NCBI GenBank assembly: GCA_020846695.1
Contig: JADLDM010000029.1
Location: 1 to 37,897, forward strand
From: a bacterium
GTDB taxonomy: Bacteria > Electryoneota > RPQS01
DNA: 37,897 nt
Direction: 5' to 3'
How positions within the stretch are numbered: position 1 is the stretch's first letter; each line of letters begins with the position of its first letter. A program made the translations under genes and the position numbers. This document shows positions 17,901 through 26,087 of this stretch, piece after piece. The notes below the pieces were generated by a model that was not told the origin of the DNA, searched no databases, and saw only the letters and a list, made by a program, of their open reading frames with translations.

Positions 17901-19725
17901 CCCGACTGTCGCCTGGGCGGCAACCGATACGACGACCGACCTGCTCAGCGCGCCGCAAGATATCGAAGTGGTTACACTGCTTGGCGAAGTCTATCTCGTG
18001 GTCAGTGACAACGGAAATGACCGAATTGTCATCTACAAAGACAACGACGCCGCGGGCTCAGGTGGCGACAATGCGCCCGAGTATGTGGAAGAATGCGGCA
18101 GCGAAGGAACAAGCCTGAATCAGTTCATCAACCCGATGGGACTTGGTGTCATGGCCGAGGACAACGGCTTAATTGTGATGGCCGCCGATGCGGATCGCAA
18201 TGAAGTCTGCAAGATCGTTTCTCGTGACTGGCTGTTGGAAGTCGGACAGGATACCACCGGTGGGCCCGACGGCGAGAACGAAATCCCCGAACTCGCCCTG
18301 GTGGACGGAATTGACGGCGACAACTATCTACTTTTGCAGCCCGGCGCAACCCGCACGCTCCAACTTGTCGTGAACAATCCCGACTCTCTGATTTCCGTGC
18401 GCGCATCATGTACGTTCAACGCAACGATGATCCGCGTGCTCTCAATATCCGAAGGAAATCTATGGAGCGGCGAGCGCTACACCAACACGATCTTCCTTAC
18501 CGACGTGGACAATACTGCGGGAACCTTCGACGTCAACTCCGCGATGGTCGGAGATGACGACGGACTTTCCTTGAATGACTCGCGCGTCGGCGCAACGATT
18601 ACTGTTCAGGCTCTGACGGCGCTGACGGTTCCCGCAACCGGTGCAATTTCCTTTGCGACGGCGACCGATTTGCGCAGCGTCGGGAATATTCCTGTGACGA
18701 ACGGCGTGCGCCGTGGAGTCACGCTCCGCGCAGGCTACCTCGCGGATATTGCATCGGCAGGCGGATCGCCGGGACAGGCTCCTTCGATGATCCCCGAGCC
18801 TGACGGAAGAATTGACTTTGCCGACGTCAACATCTTTACGCAAGGTTGGAACGGAAACGGCATTATCTTTGATCCGATTTCAGACATTGGACCGTATCTC
18901 GGTTCAACACTGCCGGGATTGATTGCAGATCCCGACGGAAGACTCGACGCCTTTGACTTGCTCTCGCTTTCGACCATGTACAACTGGTACAACAGTCAGG
19001 GCGCGGCGTCTTTTGATCCACGCGGATTTGACGTGACCTCGATGGACAATGGAAACTCAATTCGCGTGGTTTCGAGCAGTGATGAAAACGGCGTCACGCT
19101 GACACTTTACGCCGATCAGATTTTGAATCTGACTTCCGCACATTGTATTCTTGAGATGGCTTCGCCTGCCGCACAGATCGTTACGATTGAGGAGGGTGAC
19201 TTCCTGAATCGTGAAGCGCAGACGATCTTCCTTGCGACCAACGGAGGAACATTCGCCGACATCAACGTCGGTCGCTTGAGCCGTGAAAATCCGGGAATTT
19301 CCGGAAGCGGCGCAATTGCCACGGTGCGCGTCACTCTGCCCGCCGGTGTATCGCCCGATTTGACCGTGATGTACGAACTGCGCAATCAGGAAAATGATCT
19401 TGTTGGATTCGGACAGACCACCAGTGTGGAAAATGCCGAAGTGCCGACGCAATTCGGATTGGCTCCGGCCTATCCGAATCCTTTCAATTCGACTACCTCA
19501 ATCAAGTTCATGCTGCCTGAGGCCGCTGACCTTTCTCTGCGCGTGTTCAATGTGTTGGGTCAGGAAGTCGCCACTCTGGTCAACGGTCATTTCAATGCGG
19601 GTATTCACGTCGTGCATTGGGATGCCACGAGTGAGAGCAACACTGCTCTGCCCTCCGGCGTCTTCTTCGCGCGCCTTGAAGCCAACGGCAGAACCGATAT
19701 TCAGAAGCTCGTCTTGATGAAATAG
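14914..19725 (+). CDS. 1603-aa secreted multidomain protein: BNR/sialidase-like and NHL-like repeats, cohesin-like, dockerin-like, second cohesin-like domain, T9SS type A sorting tail
   Basis: Signal peptide; SFSDDYGQTWSTPV-type repeats; DVYVCDTGNNRLQKFSY NHL; EPDGRIDFADVN and DPDGRLDAFDLL dockerin-like loops; C-terminal AYPNPFNSTTSIKFMLPEAADLSLRVFNVLGQEVATLV...GVFFARLEANGRTDIQKLVLMK. Confidence 0.85.
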   Translation: MHTWRNLLHAALLTGLVWTNTQAATTYRSFLEWNGPYFHVRHGLTADSSAYLDYMVNNPLPLYSTPFSSPSAVELYGSADAPVAFVVDHDHRRVQVFSANAGWNVEALFYSTTPVQGNYGGRSVKFSLGEVLPGSERMWINGQFFTRVNSLTGYGASDSVYTIVYSGVPNTGGVATLPLGWALQPTDSVRVEYAYANPPGSSGVGDLDYVLYQTAPTDIPLQLNEATSATDPAMTDLTGIAINASVRLGAVVDVYLVNGLSNGNGALASYELSAVGAGGNFTHVDTYPGELGRPYDVEVVETNVNVDGTVAEGTPSGAANSTLTESITNQNTFLGHDYRITFSFDTSSAMNGVAAPDAEENDLAYEVATGRLHMVMTSDAADPGTAYSFSDDYGQTWSTPVTISPSTLTGVHDRPRMAIESNGNLHVVYEAVNGSGDRHLYHSVSSDGISWSAGIELTTALTPSTVADNRYCNLLVDPSDNVHLIWSGDDDVYHRIYNGSWGAANLIASGAGADFSAPHAVMDNVGRIYVAYVSASTAPADISYLHYNGAVWGSYETGGFTAGTPDPVTTAAGFVSDGGGRGEAFPLPQIALVDEAIWVFWAGTGTETYGVDQAQLRYNMVSSLDGNFTSGAGTALTTGDDVAPMAFTVAVDENLDLHICWPYGTVVDQEGLRYKKMYADGTWAPLTTTTGREIYEEGAAATVFALEPRLVCPQIAGATAPMLACSKAYTTLGGGSPRGLFKVIDGVVTITDQTTLAEVQTWRVWTNGVADAGGIPGLSFTISNTTDAISSTDDVDATNFNLGDYYELDGTPADKNDLLFLSDTDNHRVKVIRAYDNIDDCFGGDTRWDVPGQSDGTPSQTYKLATVGGEGSFTVWASPDSLPWTIVDDLLIAGPADRYCELDRYTKEVRFGDGAHGLIPPDGAFIRVRYEESVDEAEFGTLGSGTGQMSYPRGVAAAYNENLGVYDVYVCDTGNNRLQKFSYNPNSSVNPNSWTSPTVAWAATDTTTDLLSAPQDIEVVTLLGEVYLVVSDNGNDRIVIYKDNDAAGSGGDNAPEYVEECGSEGTSLNQFINPMGLGVMAEDNGLIVMAADADRNEVCKIVSRDWLLEVGQDTTGGPDGENEIPELALVDGIDGDNYLLLQPGATRTLQLVVNNPDSLISVRASCTFNATMIRVLSISEGNLWSGERYTNTIFLTDVDNTAGTFDVNSAMVGDDDGLSLNDSRVGATITVQALTALTVPATGAISFATATDLRSVGNIPVTNGVRRGVTLRAGYLADIASAGGSPGQAPSMIPEPDGRIDFADVNIFTQGWNGNGIIFDPISDIGPYLGSTLPGLIADPDGRLDAFDLLSLSTMYNWYNSQGAASFDPRGFDVTSMDNGNSIRVVSSSDENGVTLTLYADQILNLTSAHCILEMASPAAQIVTIEEGDFLNREAQTIFLATNGGTFADINVGRLSRENPGISGSGAIATVRVTLPAGVSPDLTVMYELRNQENDLVGFGQTTSVENAEVPTQFGLAPAYPNPFNSTTSIKFMLPEAADLSLRVFNVLGQEVATLVNGHFNAGIHVVHWDATSESNTALPSGVFFARLEANGRTDIQKLVLMK

Positions 19726-19749
19726 CACATCTTCGTCTCCTCCTTACAA

Positions 19750-19783
19750 AAAGAGGGCGACCCGAAATTGGGTCGCCCTCTTT
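19750..19783. terminator. bidirectional hairpin terminator between convergent genes
   Basis: aaagagggcgaccc-gaaatt-gggtcgccctcttt, 14-bp perfect stem. Confidence 0.85.
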
Positions 19784-19833
19784 GCATAGCGCAATGATTC
19801 GCCGTTGTGGGTTTCCAGACCCGCAACGATGAT

Positions 19834-21231
19834 TTACTCAAACACCGGAGAGACTCTGAAGAACTCCTTGTCGTTCATCGGAGCAATTTGTGTCGAAAGC
19901 ACACTCGAATCAAAGTAATCCGAAACAGAATTTGTGAAGTCGGGATTGTTTGCGCGTTCGAGGCGATAGGCCGTCGCATGGCGATAGGCTGTCCAGCGCA
20001 GTTCCAGTGTGTTGGCAGCAATCCACTGAATCGTTAGGGTCTGCGCGGCCTGAACCGGCTCGTAAACTCGAACAAGCTTAGTTGCATCTTCAAAGGTGAC
20101 GATCTGGTCGAAACCGGGCGAAGTCAATGTGTATTTCGGCACTCCGAGCACGCTCGACGTAGAATCTACCCAAACTCCCGTTCTGCCGTCACGAATCTGA
20201 AACTTTCCAGACCAGAATGTCAGCAGATCTTGTCCGGTGCCATTCTGAATGAGTGCGGAGAACGTGTTTGCGTTCACAGATGGAGTCGTGAAAGCGATCT
20301 CACCAGTCACGGCATCATAGCAAACGCCGGGCGTGTGAAAGATACGTCTTGTGCCATCAATGTCTTGAATCGCGACTATACGTCCAAGCACTGTAAGGGT
20401 GTCAAAGTATGATTGGTTAAAGAAATTGGCCTCTTCGGTGACGCCGATTCGCAGTGAATAGACATAGTGGTTTTCTTCATCATCGTAGCAACCATAGAAG
20501 TAGCGCCAGTAACCACTCTTGAAAGCAATCGATAGGTCTTCAGAGCGATCAAAGATGTCCAATTGGAAATTCTGAAATGCGTCGACTGCCCCGCCCGGTA
20601 GCCATATCATGACGCCTTGGGCCACCCAGATGTCCCAATCACATCCAGTTGGGTCGTCCCAGTACCATGTAGTCCCAGACACAAGCAGGTACTGCGAAGT
20701 CAAGGGGGGAGCTGGCCAGGATTCCATTGAGAACGCCTGAACTTCTTCACCCCAGCCCCAGTGGATAAGACTCTGTCGCGCAAATACTGAATCACCCTCC
20801 AAATCAAAGTAGTATACGTCAAGATCTTCGGCTGGCCAGTCAATAGAGTATGGCTTGCCTGCTGCAACGGGTCCCGCAACATCCTGCATCTTGAGCAGCG
20901 AGAGGTCTGCCCAAGACATAGCCCATGGATCGGAGTCATACTCAGTTCGAGGGAAACGGAGAAATCCAAGATCACCGTCCCCACTTGTTTTGAACCAAAT
21001 CGTATCCACTGCCGGATTGATCAGCGTATCATTTCCCAGCGAATCTTCTCCCCAAACCGCGGCGCCTGCTGTCACCGCTGCCCAGCCGAAACTCGTGCTG
21101 TCTTCATAGTGTTGCACATCCCAAGTGATCGTCCGCGCGGGCAACTGTATCTCTGCGACGAGTTGCAATGGAATCTCAGCAATTGCAGTTGTCGCGCAGG
21201 CAATCAGTCCTATGATAGCAAATCGGTTCAT
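19834..21231 (-). CDS. secreted protein of unknown function with C-terminal FN3-like domain
   Basis: MNRFAIIGLIACATTAIAEIP signal peptide from ATG at 21231; C-terminal LTIQWIAANTLELRWTAYRHATAYRLERANN. Confidence 0.75.
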   Translation of the reverse strand: MNRFAIIGLIACATTAIAEIPLQLVAEIQLPARTITWDVQHYEDSTSFGWAAVTAGAAVWGEDSLGNDTLINPAVDTIWFKTSGDGDLGFLRFPRTEYDSDPWAMSWADLSLLKMQDVAGPVAAGKPYSIDWPAEDLDVYYFDLEGDSVFARQSLIHWGWGEEVQAFSMESWPAPPLTSQYLLVSGTTWYWDDPTGCDWDIWVAQGVMIWLPGGAVDAFQNFQLDIFDRSEDLSIAFKSGYWRYFYGCYDDEENHYVYSLRIGVTEEANFFNQSYFDTLTVLGRIVAIQDIDGTRRIFHTPGVCYDAVTGEIAFTTPSVNANTFSALIQNGTGQDLLTFWSGKFQIRDGRTGVWVDSTSSVLGVPKYTLTSPGFDQIVTFEDATKLVRVYEPVQAAQTLTIQWIAANTLELRWTAYRHATAYRLERANNPDFTNSVSDYFDSSVLSTQIAPMNDKEFFRVSPVFE

Positions 21232-21235
21232 AGTT

Positions 21236-21265
21236 CTAATATACGGCGAAGTTTTGGGAAAGCAA
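21236..21265 (-). promoter_or_regulatory. putative promoter TTG-N19-TATATTAG, predicted leaderless transcript
   Basis: Minus strand TTG 21265-21263, TATATTAG 21243-21236; ATG A at 21231 sits at about +1. Confidence 0.45.
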
Positions 21266-21300
21266 GACTCGAAAGGGTCAGAGTAATTCACACAAAAAGG

Positions 21301-21326
21301 GCGGCACCCCTGCCGCCCCTACAACT
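21301..21326. repeat. hairpin repeat of the GTAGGGGCGG family
   Basis: gggcggcaccccTgccgcccctac; reverse strand reads gtaggggcggcaggggtgccgccc. Confidence 0.65.
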
Positions 21327-22305
21327 ACACGTCCGCCAAATATTTCATTCCCGCGTGCATGTAGTCCTTCACGTAGGATTGCACATATTCCGCAAACCGG
21401 TCGGGAAATTGAGGAAGTCCGGCGGCGAGAAGTTTCGTCATGTCCGCACGCGTTTCGTATTGATAGCGGCCGCGCAGATCTTCGGGCATCGGAAAGTATT
21501 CGATGTTCGCGGGCTTGCCAAGCGCTTTGAAGACGTTTTCTGCAAGCTGATTGTAGGTATGCGGCATGCCGGTTCCCAGATTGAAAATCCCGTTCACTTG
21601 CGGACGATCCAACAAGAAGAGAATCCCCGCGAGCACCTCTTCGATATGAATGAAATCGCGCCGCTGTTCGCCATGACCAAACCCGTCGCGATGCGATTCA
21701 AACAGGCGAACCTTTCCGGTATCACGCGCCTGCGGATAGGCGTGCATCACCACCGAGGCCATGCGCCCCTTGTGATATTCATTCGGCCCGAACACATTGA
21801 AGAACCTAAGTCCCGCCACGCGCTTCTGCCACCCACGATCCAAGACCATCCTATCAAACAGCCACTTCGAGAAACCGTACGCATTCAGTGGTCTGAGCTT
21901 CGGAGTCAGTTCGTCATCATCGGAAAAGCCGAGCGAGCCGTCACCGTAGGTTGCAGCGGAAGAAGCGTAAATAAACCGCGCGTTTTGAGCCAGCGTCCAT
22001 TCGCACAGCTTGCGCGAGTAGTCCACGTTCCATTCATAGAGATAATCCACGTCACGCATGGTCGTGTCCGCGCACGCACCCATGTGAATCACCGCCGTGA
22101 TCTGCGAGGCCCACGTCTCGCGCTTCAAAGCATCAAACAACTGTCCGCGATCCACAAACTGATGAAATTCGAGGCCGCGCAGGTTCATCCACTTCTCGGC
22201 TGTGCCGAAGCGGTCCGCCAAAATTAAACGGCTTTCGCCGCGCTTGTTCAAGGCATGTGCGACCGCGCTCCCGATGAAGCCCGCCGCGCCGGTGATTAGG
22301 ATCAT
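21325..22305 (-). CDS. hldD: ADP-L-glycero-D-manno-heptose-6-epimerase
   Basis: ITGAAGFIGSAVAHALN Rossmann motif; INGIFNLGTG, ADRF, YASSAATYG, NAYGFSKWLFD and NVFGPNEYHKGRMASV typical of HldD. Confidence 0.93.
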   Translation of the reverse strand: MILITGAAGFIGSAVAHALNKRGESRLILADRFGTAEKWMNLRGLEFHQFVDRGQLFDALKRETWASQITAVIHMGACADTTMRDVDYLYEWNVDYSRKLCEWTLAQNARFIYASSAATYGDGSLGFSDDDELTPKLRPLNAYGFSKWLFDRMVLDRGWQKRVAGLRFFNVFGPNEYHKGRMASVVMHAYPQARDTGKVRLFESHRDGFGHGEQRRDFIHIEEVLAGILFLLDRPQVNGIFNLGTGMPHTYNQLAENVFKALGKPANIEYFPMPEDLRGRYQYETRADMTKLLAAGLPQFPDRFAEYVQSYVKDYMHAGMKYLADV

Positions 22306-22444
22306 AGTATTTTCAGTTTGTCACCCTGCAAGGGTCTATTTGCGCGCCTGACACTGTGCGACCTGTGGTAGAGAGAGAGTCAGGCAATACTGCAATGCGA
22401 GTTGGCTCCCTGAATAGATCCTTACGAGGATGACAGAATGGGGT

Positions 22445-23995
22445 TTACCGAACTCTCCTCGAAGCAAAATCAAAATTGGGCAATCCCAACGTGGCGTCGT
22501 GATCATGCTCATCATCGGTGACGGCGGATGCATCGCGAATTTCGCAATCCAGCGCGTGAACCTCCCACGGCTCCATGTCCAAATATAGCCCGCGCATCAT
22601 CAGTTCGATCCCGTCGCGAATGAATACCTTCTGCGTTACCTTATCGCGCAGCATCACTTCCTTGCCCTGAAGATTTCCGAAATTCAAATCCACCCAACAC
22701 TGACTGCGGTAATCGGCCCAATTCACAAACACGCGAAGATGCGACGCCTCGCTGTCCCAGGCCTGACCTAAAACCTGCCAATTGGTGTCATTGCCTTGCC
22801 ATGCCTGACGCGGACGCAAGAGTTGCCAGCTTCCGCTGCGCACCGCATCCATTCCCAACACCGTCAAGAGCTGCTCATACATTTCAGTAATCGAGCTGTC
22901 TCTCTCCTCCTTCGGAACTCTCAGGAGTTGCACCGGAGGACGAATCTTCCAACCCATGAACTGCCCCTGATAAAACAGATTCGCGGAGGGCAGTGAAAAC
23001 AGCCAGAAGGCCGCCGCGCGATGAATCGGCTGCGCGAGTCGTGAAGCAATCCGCTTCTCGTCGTGATTCTCGAGAAATCTCAACTTCTTGCGGTGCTTCT
23101 CTTCTTCGTAATCAAACTGCACGCGCGAAAGTCCGGTCGGACTCACGGCCCAATCAAGCGGATCCTTGTCATAGGTCAAATCGAATCCCATCTCAAGCAA
23201 TTCCGGATCAAGCCCCCAATAAACTTCGGCGATGAACGTGAAGTCGGGATATTTGTCGCGCACGCGCTTGACCGCATTGGGCCAGAACTCGCGCATCTCA
23301 CCGCCCCACGTCTTCGTGAAAACGTGCGACAGTATCAGCATCGCCATGTCGCAGCGCACACCGTCACATCTATCTGCAACGGAAAGTAACTCGCCCAACA
23401 CCGCCTCATGCACTTCGGGTTTGCGAAAATCCGGCTGAGCCGTATCGGACCACGCGGGGAAATACGGATCCTTTCCATGCCCGATAATCGCGGTTCCCTT
23501 CTTTGTGTCCACCCTAAAATAGGTCACCGGATCACGCGCAAGGTCCTCCTCGCTTCCTTGAACGTAAAACTCCGGATGCTCAGAGGTCCACGGATGATCG
23601 GCAGCGGTGTGACTCGGCACAAAATCCAGGAACAGCTTCATCCCTCTTGCGTGCAGCTTGGCGCGAAAACTCCGCAAACCCTCTTCGCCGCCTAATTCGG
23701 GATTCACGTTGTATCCCACAATCGCGTAGGGCGACGCCGTAATATCCTCTGCCTTCCAGTCCGAAAGCACCTCGGCATAGTCCTTCTGCAAGCCTTCGTG
23801 CGCGCGCGCAATCTCGCGGCTGCGGGCAGACGGAGTCCAGATTCCCATCAGCCAGACCGCATCCACGGAGCGGGATTGCCAGAGGTCAAAGTGCTCATCC
23901 GCGACCCGAGACAGCGAGATCGGCGTGCCGCCGCCAAGCTGTCTGAGCCAGACGCGGGTATTAATTTCGAGGATCGTGCCTGCCGGTCTAAACAC
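22445..23995 (-). CDS. GH13 alpha-amylase-family glycoside hydrolase
   Basis: LFLDFVPSHT, DGVRCDMAM (nucleophile), FIAEVYWG (acid/base), FLENHDEKR; all GH13 catalytic regions present. GTG start. Confidence 0.88.
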   Translation of the reverse strand: MFRPAGTILEINTRVWLRQLGGGTPISLSRVADEHFDLWQSRSVDAVWLMGIWTPSARSREIARAHEGLQKDYAEVLSDWKAEDITASPYAIVGYNVNPELGGEEGLRSFRAKLHARGMKLFLDFVPSHTAADHPWTSEHPEFYVQGSEEDLARDPVTYFRVDTKKGTAIIGHGKDPYFPAWSDTAQPDFRKPEVHEAVLGELLSVADRCDGVRCDMAMLILSHVFTKTWGGEMREFWPNAVKRVRDKYPDFTFIAEVYWGLDPELLEMGFDLTYDKDPLDWAVSPTGLSRVQFDYEEEKHRKKLRFLENHDEKRIASRLAQPIHRAAAFWLFSLPSANLFYQGQFMGWKIRPPVQLLRVPKEERDSSITEMYEQLLTVLGMDAVRSGSWQLLRPRQAWQGNDTNWQVLGQAWDSEASHLRVFVNWADYRSQCWVDLNFGNLQGKEVMLRDKVTQKVFIRDGIELMMRGLYLDMEPWEVHALDCEIRDASAVTDDEHDHDATLGLPNFDFASRRVR

Positions 23996-24024
23996 GGCGT
24001 TTTCCTTTGCTTGGTGTACTTGCT

Positions 24025-24054
24025 TGCGCCTTTGGGGGGACTTCTTATATTAAC
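24025..24054 (+). promoter_or_regulatory. putative promoter TTG-N19-TATATTAA
   Basis: TTG 24025-24027; TATATTAA 24047-24054; upstream of the FKBP ATG at 24110. Confidence 0.45.
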
Positions 24055-24109
24055 GCATTGCGGCCTAAAAGACAAGGCCGACCGTTTCGCCCTAAACCGA
24101 AAGGAAACT

Positions 24110-24643
24110 ATGAATTTGTCAACCGTTACGCACGTTCTGGCGGCGGCGGCCTGTGCCCTCTTTCTGGGTTGTGGAGGCAGTGAAACCAAAACCCCCGCAA
24201 AGAAGGCATCCGACTCCCCCCAGCAATCCACCAAAACCGAGAGTAAACCCGTGACCGAACAGCCCACAGGCGGCCCCACCAAAGTGTCCGGCGATACCGT
24301 GACCACTGCTTCCGGACTTCAATATCTGATGATCAAAGAAGGATCCGGCGAGATGCCGAAGGTGGGCGAAATAGTGACCGTGCATGCGAGCGGTTGGTTT
24401 ACAGACGGCAAGAAATTTTGGTCGAGCCATGATGATGGAAATCCACTCGTGTTCGCGCTTGGCGCGACGCCGCCGAAAGTCATTGCCGGATGGGAAGAGG
24501 GACTCCTGTTAATGAAGGCGGGCGAGAAACGCCAACTAATCATACCTGCGAAGCTTGCTTATGGAGAGAACGGTCGCCCCGGCGCGATTCCGCCCAATGC
24601 AACTCTGATCTTCGATGTCGAGTTGGTGGGGATTAAGAAGTAG
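24110..24643 (+). CDS. FKBP-type peptidyl-prolyl isomerase lipoprotein
   Basis: Lipobox LFLGC; VTVHASGWFTDGKKFWSSHDDGNPLVFALG...VIAGWEEGLLLMKAGEKRQLIIPAKLAYGENG. Start corrected from 23798 to ATG 24110. Confidence 0.92.
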   Translation: MNLSTVTHVLAAAACALFLGCGGSETKTPAKKASDSPQQSTKTESKPVTEQPTGGPTKVSGDTVTTASGLQYLMIKEGSGEMPKVGEIVTVHASGWFTDGKKFWSSHDDGNPLVFALGATPPKVIAGWEEGLLLMKAGEKRQLIIPAKLAYGENGRPGAIPPNATLIFDVELVGIKK

Positions 24644-24668
24644 TTTTCAGTTCCTGTCGAATAAATGA

Positions 24669-24703
24669 TCGAGGCGAGCCATTTGGCTCGCCTCGACTTT
24701 TTT
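24669..24703 (+). terminator. Rho-independent terminator
   Basis: tcgaggcgagcc-attt-ggctcgcctcga followed by cTTTTTT. Confidence 0.88.
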
Positions 24704-24722
24704 CACAAGATGTGTGACTTTG

Positions 24723-25049
24723 TTATGGTGTCGGCTCGGTGCGAGTCATACGTTCGGTTCTGAGCCGTGTCAGTTCGTCCTGATAGTAGCGGATGCGTTC
24801 GCAGTGTCCTGCAATCGCATGATTCTCAAGCGTGGGAACCTCCCCCGCCTGAAGCATTTCGTGGCACTTCTGTCCGAGTGTTTCTTGCGCGTGGCGAAGC
24901 CTGCGCTCCGTTTGCGCTTCTTCCATTCGTATCCGGCCCTGCCGCGCCAATTCGTCGCCCTTGTCCCGCAGATCGCGCATCCCCGACAACACCGTATCAC
25001 GGACATCGTCCCAAAAATTTACGGTCGTGTTCTTGTCTTGAGTCTTCAT
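24723..25049 (-). CDS. small charged alpha-helical protein, unknown function
   Basis: 108-aa complete ORF, helix-forming composition; terminator-proximal, plausible gene. Confidence 0.65.
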   Translation of the reverse strand: MKTQDKNTTVNFWDDVRDTVLSGMRDLRDKGDELARQGRIRMEEAQTERRLRHAQETLGQKCHEMLQAGEVPTLENHAIAGHCERIRYYQDELTRLRTERMTRTEPTP

Positions 25050-25121
25050 AGCGCCCTCTTGAGGGTTGGTTTCCTATATGTGCTACTCGTTGAACTCGTG
25101 ATTCGTTCCAAGTATCGCGTC

Positions 25122-25191
25122 GTCATCCTGAGCGTAGCGAAGGATCTCTCAGAGGGGTCCTTCACTTCGCCAAGCCTGTGTTCAGGATGAC
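25122..25191. repeat. dispersed palindromic repeat with 10-bp perfect terminal inverted repeats gtcatcctga/tcaggatgac
   Basis: gtcatcctgagcgtagcgaaggatc...gtccttcacttcgc...tcaggatgac; intergenic. Confidence 0.75.
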
Positions 25192-25203
25192 AAAACTAAG
25201 GCG

Positions 25204-25536
25204 TCACACTCCGACCTGTTCCAGCAGCCATCTGCTGTATTCCGGTGCGATTTCGTCCACGGAAAACACCAGAATTTCCGGAACTGAATAGGGATGATTT
25301 TCTTTGAAGTACTGCTCGATTTCGCCCAACCTCATGTGATGCGACTTGATGAAGAGCAACACTTCCGTTTCATCCTTGATCTCGTCGGACTCCCAGCGGT
25401 AGGAAGATCGCGCGCCGGGTAATCTGGTCACACAGGCCGCAAGCTTTTTCTCGATCAGTCCGCGAGCCAGCGCTTCCGCCTTGTCAAGCTGATCAATTGT
25501 GGTGATAATCAGGATCTCGCCGTGACCTTTTTGCAT
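25204..25536 (-). CDS. cutA: divalent-cation tolerance protein CutA
   Basis: ARGLIEKKLAACVTRLPGARSSYRWESDEIKDETEVLLFIKS and HPYSVPEILVF. Confidence 0.93.
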   Translation of the reverse strand: MQKGHGEILIITTIDQLDKAEALARGLIEKKLAACVTRLPGARSSYRWESDEIKDETEVLLFIKSHHMRLGEIEQYFKENHPYSVPEILVFSVDEIAPEYSRWLLEQVGV

Positions 25537-25784
25537 AGCTGTGACTCCTTGCTGTAGTGCAATGGCAAACTTTCACGCGCAAATAGCCTGCAATCCGCAC
25601 AACAAACTCCCGCGAATCATCTCCTTGCAGAATGCAAGCAAGCTCCGCTCCATTCTGGCCTTCCTCCGTTCACGGGGAGCCTGTCCCCGTAAGGAAATCA
25701 GAAGGGGGTCTGACTTGGGATTCCCCGTCAGAATTCGTATCTTCCGGGAGCCAAAGATACAGCCTATGCGTTAGAGTAGAGTGT

Positions 25785-26057
25785 CTACCGGACCAGCTTC
25801 TTAAAGCCTGCGGCAGGCACAAACTTCGGATACTTCGCGGCGGGAATATCAAGCTCTGCTCCGGTATGCGGATTGCGTCCTTTTCGGGCAGATCGCTCTG
25901 CCAAGTAGAACGAGCCGAAGTCTGAAAGCGTGACCTTGTCGCCATCCCAAACGGCATCCTGAATCGTCTCGATCACGGCCTGCAACACCTCCGAAGAGGT
26001 CTGCTTGGAAAGCGCGGTCTTGGCGGCTATCGCGGCCACAAGTTCTCTGTTTGTCAT
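25785..26057 (-). CDS. HU/IHF family DNA-binding protein
   Basis: MTNRELVAAIAAKTALSKQTSSEVLQAVIETIQDAVWDGDKVTLSDFGSFYLAERSARKGRNPHTGAELDIPA. Confidence 0.94.
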   Translation of the reverse strand: MTNRELVAAIAAKTALSKQTSSEVLQAVIETIQDAVWDGDKVTLSDFGSFYLAERSARKGRNPHTGAELDIPAAKYPKFVPAAGFKKLVR

Positions 26058-26087
26058 ATAGCAAATACAATAAAATCCTAAAAGAAC

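Noticed and set aside
21109-22227. 372-aa plus-strand ORF opposite hldD
   Set aside because: Fully antisense to a confidently assigned hldD; low-complexity His/Arg-rich translation typical of mirror ORFs in GC-rich genes.
22301-22327. TTG-N19-TACT upstream of hldD
   Set aside because: The -10-like box would overlap the hldD start codon, so it cannot drive the annotated start; treated as chance.
23798-24109. N-terminal extension of the FKBP ORF
   Set aside because: Overlaps the divergent GH13 start and lacks a signal; ATG 24110 gives a lipobox start.
25541-25774. 77-aa ORF between cutA and HU
   Set aside because: Region holds small hairpins (acgggga/tccccgt) and a repeat-like composition; translation shows no motif.
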